33,839 nt of DNA, taken from NCBI RefSeq assembly GCF_004337505.1, contig NZ_SJZI01000019.1, forward strand, positions 1-33,839, read 5' to 3'. The translations under genes were made by a program, and so were the position numbers. This stretch comes from Flaviaestuariibacter flavus. Its GTDB lineage: Bacteria > Bacteroidota > Bacteroidia > Chitinophagales > Chitinophagaceae. The notes under the pieces were generated by a model. The model was not told the origin of the DNA and ran no database searches. It saw only the letters and a list, made by a program, of their open reading frames with translations. This document shows positions 12,446 through 24,500 of the stretch, one piece after another (the first letter of the stretch is position 1; each line of letters opens with the position of its first letter).

Positions 12446-14771
12446 AAACAATCATCAGCTTCGCATAATTCAGCATGATCTTCTTCTCGCCGTTCTGCTC
12501 AAACTGGATGGTGGCCACCGGGTTGTGCGCCGAGCCTTCGAGCTTCAGCACGGTGCCGAAGCCAAACTTCTGGTGCTCCACCTTCATGCCCTCCTGCAGG
12601 GTGGCGGGGTCCGACGGGGTAAAGTTGGCGGAAGCCTTGTGCTCCACTTCTTTCGGGCGGGTGTTCTGGATCAGCGAGGTCACCACGGTCTTCTCGGGTT
12701 CCTTGCTGCTGGTGCCCGCCGAGGGGAAGCCGCGCTGCATGCGCTCGAAAGCCGAGCCCTGTCCCCACTTGGAAGAGGAGCCCTGGTTCTTGACGCCGCC
12801 GCCGGCATACGATTGATCGATGTACTGCTCGGGAATCTCGGTGATGAAGCGGCTCGCATCGCTCTGAATAAGCTGCCCGAAGCGGTAGCGTGTGTTGGCA
12901 TACGTAAGGTAGAGACGGCCCTTGGCGCGCGTAACGGCCACGTAGAAAAGACGGCGCTCTTCTTCCAGCTCCTCGCGCGTGTTGAGCGACATCTGGTTCG
13001 GAAACAAGCCTTCCTCCAGTCCGCCCACGAACACCACGGGGTATTCGAGGCCCTTGGCCGCATGAATGGTCATCAGCTTCACGGTGTCGGCGTCGGGGTC
13101 TTTCTTATCGGTGTCGGTGAGCAGCACAATCTGCTGCAGGTAGGCCGAAAGGCTCTTATCGCCCACCTCGCCGTTCTCTTCGTCGATGGGTGTTTCCACG
13201 AACTCCTTGATGGAGTTCAGGAGTTCCTGCACGTTCTCGTAGCGCTGCACGCCTTCGGTGCTCTTGTCGTTGAACAGCTCTTTCACGAAGCCGGTCTGCT
13301 TGCCCACGTGGAAGGCTACATCGTAGGCGTTGGCTTTTTCGAGCATCGACTTGAAGCTCTTGATCATGAGCACGAACTCCTCGATGGAAGAGAGCGTGCC
13401 GCCCTTGAAGCCGTTGAAGGCGGCCTGCTCGAGCACCTCCCACATGGAGATGTTGCGCTCGTTGGCGGCCAGGATGGCGCGGTCAACCGAGGTCTTGCCG
13501 ATGCCGCGGATGGGATAGTTGATGATGCGCTTCAGCGCCTCTTCATCCTGCGGGTTGGCAATGAGGCGCAGGTAGGCGATATAGTCCTTGATCTCCTTGC
13601 GCTGGTAGAAGGAGATGCCACCGTAAATCGTGTAGGGGATGTTGTGGCGACGCAGGCTTTCTTCAAAGGAGCGGCTCTGCGCGTTGGTACGGTAAAGGAT
13701 CGCCACGTCCTTGTTGGTGTAGTGGTTGCGCAGGCGCAGCTCCTGGATGGCGTCGGCGATGAACTTGCCTTCGTCGTTGTCGGTCATGGTGCGCACGAGG
13801 CGGATCTTCTCACCCGTTTCGTTCTCGGTGAAGAGCGTCTTGGGGATCTGTCCCTTGTTCTGCTTGATCACCTCGTTGGCGATGGCCAGAATGTTCTGCG
13901 TACAGCGGTAGTTCTGCTCCAGTTTGATCACCTTGGCGTCGTCGTAGTCCTTCTGAAACTGGAGGATGTTCTGGATGGTGGCGCCGCGGAAGGAATAGAT
14001 CGACTGGGCGTCGTCGCCCACCACGCACACGTTCTCGTGGGCGGCGCCAAGGAGCTTAATGATCTCGTACTGCGCCGGGTTGGTATCCTGGTACTCATCG
14101 ATCATGATGTACTTGAACTTGTGCTGGTATTTGTGCAGCACCTCGGGGTGGGTCTTCAGCAGCTCGTAGAACTTGAACAGCAGGTCGTCGAAGTCCATGG
14201 CGCCGTTCTTGAAGCAGCGCTTGGCGTAGGCGTCGTAGATGGCGCCGATCATGGGGCGGTTGGCGCGCATGTCTTCCTGCTGGATGTGGTAGTCGGTAGC
14301 GTATTCGCGCGGGCCCACAAGTCCGTTCTTGGCCGAGGAGATCCGGTTGTACACCTGGTTGGGCTTGTAGTGCTGCACGTCGAGGTTGAGCTCGCCGGTG
14401 ACGGCCTTCACCACGCTCTTGGCGTCGTCGGTGTCGTAGATGGTGAAGGAGTTGGGATAGCCGATGCGATGGGCCTCCGCGCGGAGGATGCGGGCAAACA
14501 CCGAGTGGAAGGTGCCGATATAGAGGTTGCGGGCCTCGCGGCTTTTGAGGATGTGCTCCACACGCTCCTTCATTTCAGCGGCCGCCTTGTTGGTAAAGGT
14601 CAGGGCCAGGATGTTGAACGAATCCACGCCCTTGGCCATTAGGTGGGCAATGCGGGTGGTCAGTACTTTAGTCTTGCCGGAGCCCGCGCCGGCCACGATC
14701 ATGAGCGGCCCGTCGGTGGTGATCACCGCGTCGCGCTGCCGCTCGTTCAATCCCTTCAGATAATCCTGCAT
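12444..14771 (-). CDS. pcrA: UvrD/PcrA-type superfamily 1 DNA helicase
   Basis: This 775-residue ATP-dependent 3'-5' helicase is used in repair and replication. Motifs in order: Q-motif LNERQRDAV (about 8-16), Walker A AGAGSGKT (about 28-35), motif Ia/Ib region TFTNKAAAEM, Walker B IDEYQDTN (about 223-230), motif III GDDAQSIYSFRGA, motif IV LEQNYRC, VAILYRTNAQSR, motif V TIHAAKGLEYPVVFVGGLEEGLFP and motif VI EERRLFYVAVTRAK. The C-terminal 50 residues form the Tudor-like PcrA domain (HQKFGFGTVLKLEG). Length and order are normal for PcrA. A large antisense open frame across it is a shadow. The leader holds a GATC-rich hairpin and a weak TACCTTGC box at 14896-14903. Confidence 0.95.
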   Translation of the reverse strand: MQDYLKGLNERQRDAVITTDGPLMIVAGAGSGKTKVLTTRIAHLMAKGVDSFNILALTFTNKAAAEMKERVEHILKSREARNLYIGTFHSVFARILRAEAHRIGYPNSFTIYDTDDAKSVVKAVTGELNLDVQHYKPNQVYNRISSAKNGLVGPREYATDYHIQQEDMRANRPMIGAIYDAYAKRCFKNGAMDFDDLLFKFYELLKTHPEVLHKYQHKFKYIMIDEYQDTNPAQYEIIKLLGAAHENVCVVGDDAQSIYSFRGATIQNILQFQKDYDDAKVIKLEQNYRCTQNILAIANEVIKQNKGQIPKTLFTENETGEKIRLVRTMTDNDEGKFIADAIQELRLRNHYTNKDVAILYRTNAQSRSFEESLRRHNIPYTIYGGISFYQRKEIKDYIAYLRLIANPQDEEALKRIINYPIRGIGKTSVDRAILAANERNISMWEVLEQAAFNGFKGGTLSSIEEFVLMIKSFKSMLEKANAYDVAFHVGKQTGFVKELFNDKSTEGVQRYENVQELLNSIKEFVETPIDEENGEVGDKSLSAYLQQIVLLTDTDKKDPDADTVKLMTIHAAKGLEYPVVFVGGLEEGLFPNQMSLNTREELEEERRLFYVAVTRAKGRLYLTYANTRYRFGQLIQSDASRFITEIPEQYIDQSYAGGGVKNQGSSSKWGQGSAFERMQRGFPSAGTSSKEPEKTVVTSLIQNTRPKEVEHKASANFTPSDPATLQEGMKVEHQKFGFGTVLKLEGSAHNPVATIQFEQNGEKKIMLNYAKLMIV

Positions 14772-14777
14772 AAAAGA

Positions 14778-14845
14778 AGATGTCAGATCGCAGATCTCAG
14801 ATCTCGGATCTGGCTAGCAAATCCGAGATCTGAGATCCGACATCT
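14778..14845. repeat. GATC-rich hairpin in the helicase leader
   Basis: The left arm, built from AGATGTCAGATC and CAGATCTCAGATCTCGGAT (14778-14809), pairs imperfectly with the right arm ATCCGAGATCTGAGATCCGA and following bases from 14820. It shares words with 6834-6868. In the mRNA it would lie just before the start codon. Confidence 0.7.
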
Positions 14846-14979
14846 GAGATTTTATATGGTGAATGTTGTGTTTTTGAATTCGGTCAAACCGGCTTGCAAG
14901 GTACGGGAAGATGCCGGCTTGCTAAAAATTGTAGCCGTTAAATCGCCGGCTCGGGAAGTTCCGCCTTTGATGGCGGCCG

Positions 14980-15022
14980 GCCATGGGAAAAAACCCATTT
15001 TTCAGGGGTTTTTTCCCATGGC
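14980..15022. repeat. 17-bp perfect inverted repeat with A-run and T-run
   Basis: GCCATGGGAAAAAACCC (14980-14996) and its exact reverse complement (15006-15022) enclose a 9-base loop. It lies between the divergent helicase and small membrane-protein genes, 32 bp before the latter's start. Confidence 0.8.
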
Positions 15023-15053
15023 TTTTCGTGGCCGGCTGCCGTATCTTGGTGCT

Positions 15054-15332
15054 ATGTCGTTACGCCCGGTTGCCATGACTATCGCCTTTTTCTCCTTCAT
15101 GCTCACCACCGTGTTCGGGCTGGCCGACATGATGTATGATTTCGACTACTTCATCTGGCAGTCGGTAGGCGTTCTCATTTTCGGCAACCTCTATTTCGCG
15201 GCTGTTTTTTTCCTGGCGATGTTTTACGATCTCACCGACCGCCCGCGGCGCAACCTGCTGGCCGCCTTCTGGCTCGGCGCCATCCCCACGGCCGCTTACC
15301 TCTATCGCCTTTACGAGCTGGCGGTGCTTTAA
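15054..15332 (+). CDS. small integral membrane protein
   Basis: This 92-residue protein starts MSLRPVAMTIAFFSFMLTTV. Three hydrophobic segments are seen at about 6-25, 35-57 and 68-90, with the short charged loop DLTDRPRRN between the second and third. A near-consensus -7 box TATCTTGG sits at 15042-15049, very close to the ATG, which supports this start over the longer open frame from 14643. It is divergent from pcrA and followed by a terminator. No family was recognised; the function is unknown. Confidence 0.65.
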   Translation: MSLRPVAMTIAFFSFMLTTVFGLADMMYDFDYFIWQSVGVLIFGNLYFAAVFFLAMFYDLTDRPRRNLLAAFWLGAIPTAAYLYRLYELAVL

Positions 15333-15357
15333 ACCAATTTTCCCGATGATGCATCCG

Positions 15358-15378
15358 GAGGGCCTGCGGCCCTCTTTT
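15358..15378 (+). terminator. terminator of the small membrane-protein gene
   Basis: GAGGGCC (15358-15364) pairs with GGCCCTC (15368-15374), followed by TTTT. Confidence 0.7.
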
Positions 15379-15380
15379 CA

Positions 15381-15454
15381 CGCAACGGCACAACGACGCA
15401 ACGAAAAATGTTCTACCAACATAGCGTCGTGCCGTCGTGCCTTTGCGCCGTCGT
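15381..15454. repeat. second CGCAACGGCACAACGACG-type inverted repeat
   Basis: The left arm (about 15383-15404) is made of ACGG/CACAACGACGCAACG words and the right arm (about 15424-15448) of GCGTCGTGCCGTCGTGCC words; they pair imperfectly. It shares its vocabulary with 2151-2240. Confidence 0.6.
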
Positions 15455-15504
15455 GACCCAGGGCGCTTGCGCCCTTCCTCCGAGATAGATCCCTTGCCGA
15501 ATAA

Positions 15505-15530
15505 AAAGGCCTCCCTTTCGGGAGGCCTTT
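15505..15530 (-). terminator. terminator of the giant surface-protein gene
   Basis: A perfect 11-bp stem AAAGGCCTCCC (15505-15515) with GGGAGGCCTTT (15520-15530) encloses a 4-base loop. Read on the minus strand it is followed by a T-run. It lies 25 bp past the stop. Confidence 0.85.
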
Positions 15531-15554
15531 GAGTTTGAGTGTGTGTTCAGCGTC

Positions 15555-18500
15555 CTAGAGCTTCACCACCTGCCGGCGCGTGATGCGGCCGGTGCCGGCT
15601 TCCTGCAGCTGCACGATATATACGCCTGCCGGAAGCCCGGTGAGGTCGAGCGTATAGCGGTCGCTGCTGAAGGTGGCGGGGCGGCTCAGTACGGCACCCT
15701 GCTGGGTGAGCAGCTGCACCGCGTAGGTCTTACCCTTCCCGCCTTCGAGGAATACCGTCACGCGGTTCTGCGTCGGGTTCGGTCCGAGGGTCACCGCTTC
15801 GGCGGGTGCTTCTTCGGCCGGCGCCGCGATGCTGCGTGCCGTTGCCGGGGCTCCGCCAGCGTCGCCGCTCATGGTGATGGTACCGCAGTTGTTGATGGTC
15901 ACATAGAAGCTCGACGTAGTGGAAGCACAGTAGCCCGCGCCCGAAGGCGTTGCCTTCACCTGCACCATCACCCGCACCGGCGCGCCGGTGTTGTTGACCG
16001 GTGTGGCCGAAATGGTGGTTCCGGTACCGGAGGTGGGCAGGCCGAGCGCCACGGGGTTGGAGCCCGACACCGACCCGATAGCCCAGGTATAGGTGATCGT
16101 GGTCTGCGACGACTGCGGCGACGAGAAGGTGATCAGGAGCGGGGTGCCGCTGCAGATCGTGCGGTTGGAGGTGCCGCTCACTTCCACTTTCGGGCTGATG
16201 ATCAGGTCGGTGCTGGCACTGCCGCCACAGCTGCCGGCCGCTGCCCCGAGGGTATAGGTCACGCGGTAGGTGCCCGCCGACGAGGCCAGCGTATTCACGG
16301 CACCAGTACTTGTGTTGAGGCTGAGACCGGTCGGGGTTCCGGTGCTCATGTTGATGTAGCTATAGCTGCCACCCGGTGTGCCCGACAACCGCGGTGTTAC
16401 CACGCCTGTCGAAGCGCAGAGCGGGGCTCCAGGGTAGACGATATCGCTCACCGCGCGGTTTACCGTCAGCGTAGTCGTTACCGGGCTGCCGGAGCAGGAA
16501 CCGATATACGGCGTGATGGTATAAGTGGTGGCGATGGTGGCGCTGGCTGTCAGGTTCTGCGCCAGGAAGGCCGGGATGGCCGGGCTGGAAGAAGACACCG
16601 CACCGGTGGCTAGAGCGCCCACCGCGGTATTGGTATGCGTCCAGCGGAAAGTCATACCCGTTGCCTGGTTGCCCTGCAGCCCGATGGGCTGCGACATCGA
16701 GCCGGAGCATACCACCTGGTTGCCACCCGTTACCACCTGCACCTGCGGTGCGGCCTGGATGCGGATGACGTATTCCGAGGAACCCACTTTGCATCCTGCC
16801 GGCGGTGTAACAACCGGCGCTACGGATACCTGGGCCGATATCTGGGCTCCGGTAGCGTTGGCGCTGGTGAAGGCCGGGAGGGCCGTGCCGGTGCCGGTGG
16901 TGTCCTGGGCATTCATACCGATCCGCAGACCGCCGCGCACCGTCCAGCGGTACTGCGTACCAGCGGGGAAGTTACCCGTAAAGGTCTGTGCGGGCACGGA
17001 AACGCCGGCGCAGTAGTCGCGGTTGGGCACCGTAGCGGGTGCCAGCTGGCCTACATAGATCGTAGTGGTCGTGCTTGTTGCCGTGGCGCAGGTGCCGTTG
17101 CTGACCGCGTTCACCGTGTAGGTGACATTGGCCGGCAGGGCGCCCGTAGCGAAGGAGGCAGCGCCGGAGGCATTGAGCTGGAGCGTCACCGGGTTGGCAC
17201 CGTTGGTCAGGTAGGTCACCTGGCCGTTGGCGGGGCCGCCGCTGATGTTGATAGTAGTTGATCCGCCCACGTTGCAGATATACTGTGCCTGGGGTACCAG
17301 CTGCACCGCGAAGGAGCCGAGGTCGGAGATCACCACCGTTCCGGTCATGGTCACCTCGAAACCAACGCTGTTGGATGCCACGATCGTGTAGGTGCCCGCG
17401 GTGAGCGGCCCGAAGCTGAGGGCCGCGCCGGTGCCGGCTACCGCCGCACCCTGGTTGACGGCGCCTTTCTTCAGCTGGTAGCTGATGCCGGTTTCGGAGC
17501 CTGAAAGCGTTGCGGTGCGGCCGATGCCGTCGCAATAACCGCCCGAACCCGAGAAGGTAAAGGTGGCTGGGGCGCCAACCACCGTGACGGTGACGGCCGT
17601 AGAGGTAGCCGAAGAGCAGCCACCCGAGTTGACGAGCGCACGGAACTGTGTCGTTTGCGAGAGGTTGCCTGTCTGGGCGCCGGTGAGGGTAGCCGAGGAC
17701 ACGGCGACCGGCGTCCAGTTGATGCCATCCGTGGAGCGCTCCCAGCCCGTTACCGTACCGGTGTGGCCGGAGAGGGAGAGGGTGGCGGGCGCCTGGCCGG
17801 AGGTGATCGACTGGCTGGACGCTACTGTTCCACCCACGGCGGCGCCGGGCACGGTCACGGTTACCGTGGCGGCACCCGATACATTAGCCGTGCAGGGTGC
17901 GTTGCCGCCTTCTGCACGCAGGTAATAGGTGGTAGTGCTGGTGGGCGACACCGTAACCTGGGCGTTGGCGCTGGCGATGGCGCTGCCTTCCGCCTGGGTA
18001 AAGGCAGCGTCGCGGTACCACTTCCACTGTGCACCCGCGGCCAGGGAGCCGCCGGTCTGCGTCAGGATTACGTTGGTGCCTGCGCATACGGTGGATTGCG
18101 AAGCGTTCAGCACCGTGGGCGCCACGGAAGGTGTGGCTACCGTAACGGCTACCGAACCTGTGGCCGAGCAGCCCTGGCTATTGCTGGCGGTCACCGTGTA
18201 GGTAACGTTGCCCGTGGGCTTCGTGTACACGCTGGTCGCGGCGGTGCCGGTATAGGCGGTGGTGGCGCCGGCATTGGTATAAAGTCCGGTGTAAACACCC
18301 GGGCTCACCGTCCACACCATATTGGAGGTGCCGACAGCCTGGAAGCCCATATTCACCCGCGACGAAGACGTGGTGAAACCGGTGGTGGCGCTGCAGTGGG
18401 CCGGAGTGTTATCGGCGCTGCTGTAAGCGGCCCCACCCGTGGTGGTGGTCGTGGTTACCGTAGCCGAGGTGCTTGCCGTACCGCTGTTGTTGTTATTGTA

Positions 18501-21500
18501 GCAGAATTCAACCACGAGGTTCGAGGTGCCGTTCCAGGTGAAAGGAGTGGCCAGCACGTGGTTGGCGGTAAACGGCGCGGTGCCGCTGAGCGTGAGCGTC
18601 GTTGCCGGCAATACCGTCGTCAGGCCGGTTTCCGCAGTGCTGGTCAGCGCCGTCGTCGACGTATTCTTCATCGAAATGGTGAAGTTGGCAAAGACAGCCG
18701 GCTGCACGGTGAGCGCCGTAACGGGAATGCTGATACTGTTGATGACGCTGCCGCTGCTGAGGCCGATGGCGGTCAGCTCGGAAGCCTTATACAGGTATTG
18801 GATCTTTTGTGCGCCAAAGCTGCCGCGGTAGGGCGTTACCGTGGACGAGCTGCCGGTGCCGGCGCCGATGGTGCCGCTGCGGTAGGTGGTGGAGGCAGCG
18901 GTAAGCTGCTGCACCGAGCCCTGGCATACCGACGCGCTGACAGGCGTGATGGCCGGCGTAGACGGAACCGGGTTCAGCGTGATGCTGGTAGCAGCCGATG
19001 TTGCCGAGCAGGACGTCGTGCTGTTGGTCACCCGCAGGCTGAACAAGCCGCTGACAATGCCGGAGCCGTCGTTGGTGAGGTTAAAGCTCGCACTGCCGGC
19101 GCCGGCGATAGCGCTGCCGTTGCGCAGCCACTGGTACACCGCGCTGCCGCCATTGGTAATCGACGAGTTCAGCAGCAGGCTTGAGGCGCACTGGGCCGTC
19201 GTTGCAGAAGGTGTGATGGTCACGGTCGGCAACGTGTTTACGGTCACCGTAACGGGTGCGCTGCCGGTGGAGCCGCAGTTGTCTGTAACCGTCAGCGTGT
19301 AAGTGGTCGTTTGGCCCGGCGACACGCTGAAGGAAGCCGCGGTGCTCACTACCTGGTCGTTTGCATCCTTCCAGGAATAAGCATAGGGCTGGCCGCCGCC
19401 GCTGACGTTTGCCGTAAGCGTGGTTGATCCGCCAACACAGATCGCGGGCTGTGCTGCAGCCGGTGCCATTACAAGCGCGCTGCCCACCGTAATGAGGCGG
19501 CTGGCGCTGATGGAGCAGCCCGAGGCGGTCTGCGTTGCCGTCAGCGTATAGGTTGTCGTTTGCGCCGGAACCACGTTGAAGGAAGGCGACGTGCTCACCG
19601 TTGAGGTGCCGTCGCTCCAGCTGTAGCTGGTGATGGCGGCCGGCGCGCTGTTGCGCACGCTCAGCAGGTAGTCTTCCTGTTCGCCATAGCCAACGGTTTG
19701 GGTGGACGAAGTGATCAAGCCTTCGTTTGCGATCACTCGCATCCGCATCAGGCCGATGGCGGTCGTGGGGATAGTGAAGCTACCGGTTTCGGTATGCGCA
19801 CCCGAGGTGGTGGCAGCCGACGTGTACACCATTTCCGCGGCACTGAACGCACCGTCGCCGTCGAAGTCTACAAACACGGCAACTGCGTGGGAGAAGCCCG
19901 TACCGGCATCCGAAGTAGTGACCGAGAAGTCGTACGACTGGCCTGCGCTAACGGTGTAGGGACCAAAGGCCGAGAAATCGGAATAAGCGCCGGCAGTGCC
20001 GGTAGCAACACCGAGCGTGCCGGTAAGGGAGTTGCGCGTGGAGCTGTTATTGAACAGGGTGGTGGCACCCTGGCCGAAGGTCACATTCGCGATGTCTTCA
20101 TCCGTAACCGGGTTCGTCACGACACCCGCTGTGTATGCAGGCGCCGGGAGGTTGTTGGTGAAGACAGCCGACAGGTTCGTAGTGGCACCATTACACAGGT
20201 TGGTATTGGTGGCATTGGCCGTCAGCTGGTAGCCGGCGAGGTTCACCGTGGCCGCGATGGTCGCTGTGCCGGAGCAGCCTGTGAAGGCGCCGCCCGAGTT
20301 GTCGGTAGCGGTAACGGTGTAGGAACCGCTCTGCGTGGGCGTGGCTGTAACGGCGGCACCGGTGGTGGCGCTGAGACCGTTGCCGGTCCAGCTATAGCTG
20401 TAAGAGCCGTTGGCACTACCTGCGCTGAGCGAGATGGTGGCGCCGGCACAGATCGATACGTTGCCGTTCACCAGCGGGCTGGCGGTAATGTTCACCGCCG
20501 GCGGCGTAGATACCGTCACTGCCACAGCCTGGCGGGCCGATTCGCAGGTGCCGATAACGGCCGCGGCATAGTAGGTCGTATTGGCAGTAACGTTGGGAGA
20601 ATAGCTGTTGGTGGTGGCCACAGCGGTGCCGCCCGTCGGAACGGTGTACCACTTGATCGTGGCCGAGCCGGCGGGGTTTGCCGAGAGCGTCACGCTGCCC
20701 GCGCCGCAACGGGTTACCGAAGCGGAGGCGAGGGTGAGTGCCGGCGTATTCACCACGAGCTGGAGCGGTGCGGGTGCAAAGCAGACGGCACCCAGGCTGT
20801 CCTTCACCGTTACACGATACCAGGTGGTAGCGGTAATGGCGGCGGGCTCCGCGTAAGCCGCGGCGCTCGTCGAAGGCGTGATGGGGCTATAGCTGCTGCC
20901 GTCGGTGGAGCGCTCCCACACCAGGAACGGTGTGCGGTAGGTGCCGCCGCCGAGCGTGATGGTGGGCGTTGCGCTGATGCAGATGGGGTTGGTACCACCC
21001 GATAGCGTACCCGAAGCGGGCTGCACCGACACGATGCTTGTAGCCGTGGCGCCGCACTGGCCGCCGCCGGTCTGGTTGGCAAGCACCGAGTATGTGTAGT
21101 TGCCCGAAGTGGACGACTTGAAGTATACCGTGGTGGCACTGGTACCGCTGGTATAGGCCTGTGTGGCAGCGGCATCCGTATACAGGTTGGCTACCGGGCT
21201 CCATACGTAAGTGTTGAAGTCCGTCGTGGCGGAGGTCACCGACAGGGCTGTGATCGTGTTGTTACAGATCGTCTTGTTACCCGTGATGGTCAGTATCGGC
21301 GGGTCGGTCACCGTGGCGGTCACGGGCACGCGGGTGCCGGTGCAGCCGTTGTTGACCACGAAATTGTAGAAGTAGTAATAATATCCGCTCAGCGTGCTGC
21401 TCGTAAGCGTCAGCGTCGGCGAAGCGTAGGGGAATGCGGCGCCGCCATCGTTGCGCAGCACACCGGCATTAACGGTGAACGCCATCCGGTAGCTGCCCGG

Positions 21501-24500
21501 CGTGAGCGTGAAGCTCACCGGCACCGTCTGCACCTGTGCATTGCTGATCGATCCCTGCACCGTACTGGTGAAGGTATAGGTGGCAACCGGCACTGTGGTG
21601 CTCACCGAAGGCTGGAAGATGCCGATGGTGTAGCTGGAACCCACGGCACCGGTCGGGTACACATCCACCGAGGAAATGGTCGTGGTGGAGAGCACATCGA
21701 AGTTGATACCTGCGCTGTTGGTTGTGGTCTGCGCATCGAGCAACGTCGAGATGCCGGTGTTGGGCGCGCCCACCGATACCAGCGACCCGCCGGAGGTTAC
21801 GGAAGCGTAGAAGTTCGTGGTGCTGCTGATCGACGGCGTGGTGAAGCTGCTGCCGCTGCCCAGCACCGTGCCGCCCGTGAGGGCGCTGTACCAGGTGATG
21901 ATTTCACCGGGGGCCGCGCTGGCGCCCAGAACCACCGTACCCGTGCCGCAACGGGAGGCCGGCGTGGTGCCGGTAACCTGCGGGTTGGTCACATTCACGG
22001 TGAAGGTGTTGCCGGTGCTGGCAACCGTTCCGTTCACGTCGGTTACAACCACCGTGTAGGTGGTGCTCGCCGTGGGCGAAACCGTGAGGGTATTCAGCAT
22101 CGAGGGCGAGGTCTGCGTCTGCAGCGTACTGCCGTTGGCGCTCCACACATAGGTGTAGGGAGGACAGCCGCCGAGCACGTTGGCAGAGATGGTGGTGCTG
22201 GCCACCGCGGTGACACAGTAGTTGTTGTTCGTAGCGCTCATGGAGCCGATGCTGATCGGCTGTGCCGTGATGTTCACGGTAGTGGCGCCGGAGTAAGAGC
22301 AGCCGGCGGCGTCGGTAACATTGGCTGTCCAGGAGGTCGAGGCCATTACGCCTACCGCAGTCGGGTTGGCGATCGCCGCATTGTCGAGGAAGGTCGACGG
22401 AGTCCAGCTGTAGTTCATCTGCGTCGATGCAGGCAGGAAGGTGTATACTGTTCCGGCGGCGGGTTGTACGGCATTGTCATCCTTGACGACACCGGAGAGG
22501 GCATAACCGGCGGCGACGTTCACACCGAGGTAATTGGTGTTGACGGCACCGGTGAGGCCGATGGAGGCCGATGCGGGCGCGCCCATGGCACCATAGTGGT
22601 ATTCGATCTTGCCGCTCGTTTCGTAGAGCCAGGCCTGGAAGGTGGAATTGGCGGCTCCCGTCGTACTGCGGGGCAGGGTCACAAACCACTGAACAATCAG
22701 GATGCGGTTCGGGGCCGTGCCGGTAACATAGTATTTCACCGAGCCGTCGGTACCGGTGGAGAGGTCATCCCACAGGGGGCTCAGCTTCGGAACGTTGGTA
22801 TTCTCGTTGAGGTTGTTGGAGAAGTCGCTGGCAGCCGTCATCGACGCGTTGCCCAGCATCAGCCAGCCGTCGGTGGCGGCAGCGAAATGCGTATAGTTCA
22901 CGCCTTCATAAGGGAAGCTGAAACCAATGGCGGTCGCGGCGCTCGCAGCATCATCGTTGCCCGAGAACGTCAGCGCCGTAGCGCCGGTCATCGGGTCGAG
23001 TGTGCTGCCGGTACCGCTTGCAAAAGAATAAGTGTTGGCCGTCTGCACCGCGGTTGCCGCAGCGAGCACGGAAACGTTTTGTCCCGAGCAGATAGTGGCC
23101 GGCGTCGCGCTGACGGTGAGCGCCGGAACAGGAACATAGCGAAGCGCGGTGCTGCCGGTGGCCGTACAGCCGTTGGCGTCCGTGCCGGTAACGGTATATA
23201 CCATCGAGCCCGTCAGTGTAGCCGTCACTGTTGCCGTATTGGTGGCGCTGAGGCCTGTGGAGGGGCTCCAGGCATAGGTGCCGGCACTGCCGCTGGCGGT
23301 CAGGTTCACCGGTACGTTGTTGCAGATGGTCGTTGCGGACGGGGTCACCGTCAGCACTCCCGGAACATTCACGTTGACGGTGAAGAACTTCTCACCGGTC
23401 TGGTTGGAGTTATCGGTCACCAACAGGTAGTAGTTGGTGGTAACGGTGGGCGCAACGCTTGCGTTGGCACCGGTAAAGCTGCTGCCGCTGTATACCAGCA
23501 CTGCCGGACCACCGCTAAGCGTGTCGGAGGCCTGTGTGGCATTACGGAAAAGGCGGTACCGGAAGGGGTTGCAGCCACCCGTGAGGTTGGGGGCGATGGC
23601 AACGGAGGTGCCGGGGCAGACGGCCGTGGCCGGCGTCATGGTCAGCCCGCTGATATTGGGCGCGCCGGTAGCCAGGGTAATGGTGGTTTGCGCCGTATTG
23701 CTGCAGCCCGAAGCACCGGTTGCGGTTACCGTGTAGGTAGTCGTGGCGCTGAGGTTAGATACAATGGGATTCTGGGCGGTGTTGTCGCTCAGGAACGTAG
23801 CGGGCGACCAGCTGTAGGTATAGGGCGCCTGTGCCGAAGCGGGTGCGCCGAAGGCATAGTAGCGCCCCGAAACCGGCTGGCCCGAAACCGCGTCGTCGGC
23901 AGTGGTAACGCTGTTGGTGTTGCTGCTTACCGTTACGCTGTTGAAGTTGCTGCTCGAAGCGCCGGTGAGGCCTACAGAGGCGCTCATGCTGGAAGAGCCC
24001 ATCGTACCGTAGCGGAATTCGATGCGGCCGGTGGTTTCATACAGCCAGGCCTGGAAGGTGGAGTTGGCCGCGGCGCTGTTGCTGCGCGGGATGGTCACGA
24101 ACCACTGGATGACCAGGATGCGGTTCGGTGCCGTGCCTTTCATCACGTAGCTCACATTGCCCGTGGAGCCCGTGGAAAGATCATCCCAGTAAGGTGAGAT
24201 CTTGGGCAGCTCGGAACTGCTGGTGAGCGAGTTGCTGAAGCTGCTGGAGGGCGTGAACGTGGAGGTGCCGAGGCGGACCCAGCCGTCGGGCGACACCGCG
24301 AACTGCGTATAGTTGGTGCCCTCGTAAGGAAAGTTGAAGCCGATGGCAGTGCTGGTAGCCATTGGCGTATCGTCATCGCCCGAAGAGAGGGCAACCGTGG
24401 CGCCCGTCATCGGGTCGATGGCGGCACCGGTGCCAGTGCTGAACAAATAATTTTTCACCGTGGCCGGAATGTTGGCCACCGTGGTATTGAGCGTGGCGAT

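Noticed and set aside
12315..14642. 775-codon open frame on the plus strand
   Set aside because: It is antisense to the helicase gene, whose motifs are complete; the plus-strand protein is a His/Val/Leu-rich shadow of GC-rich codons.
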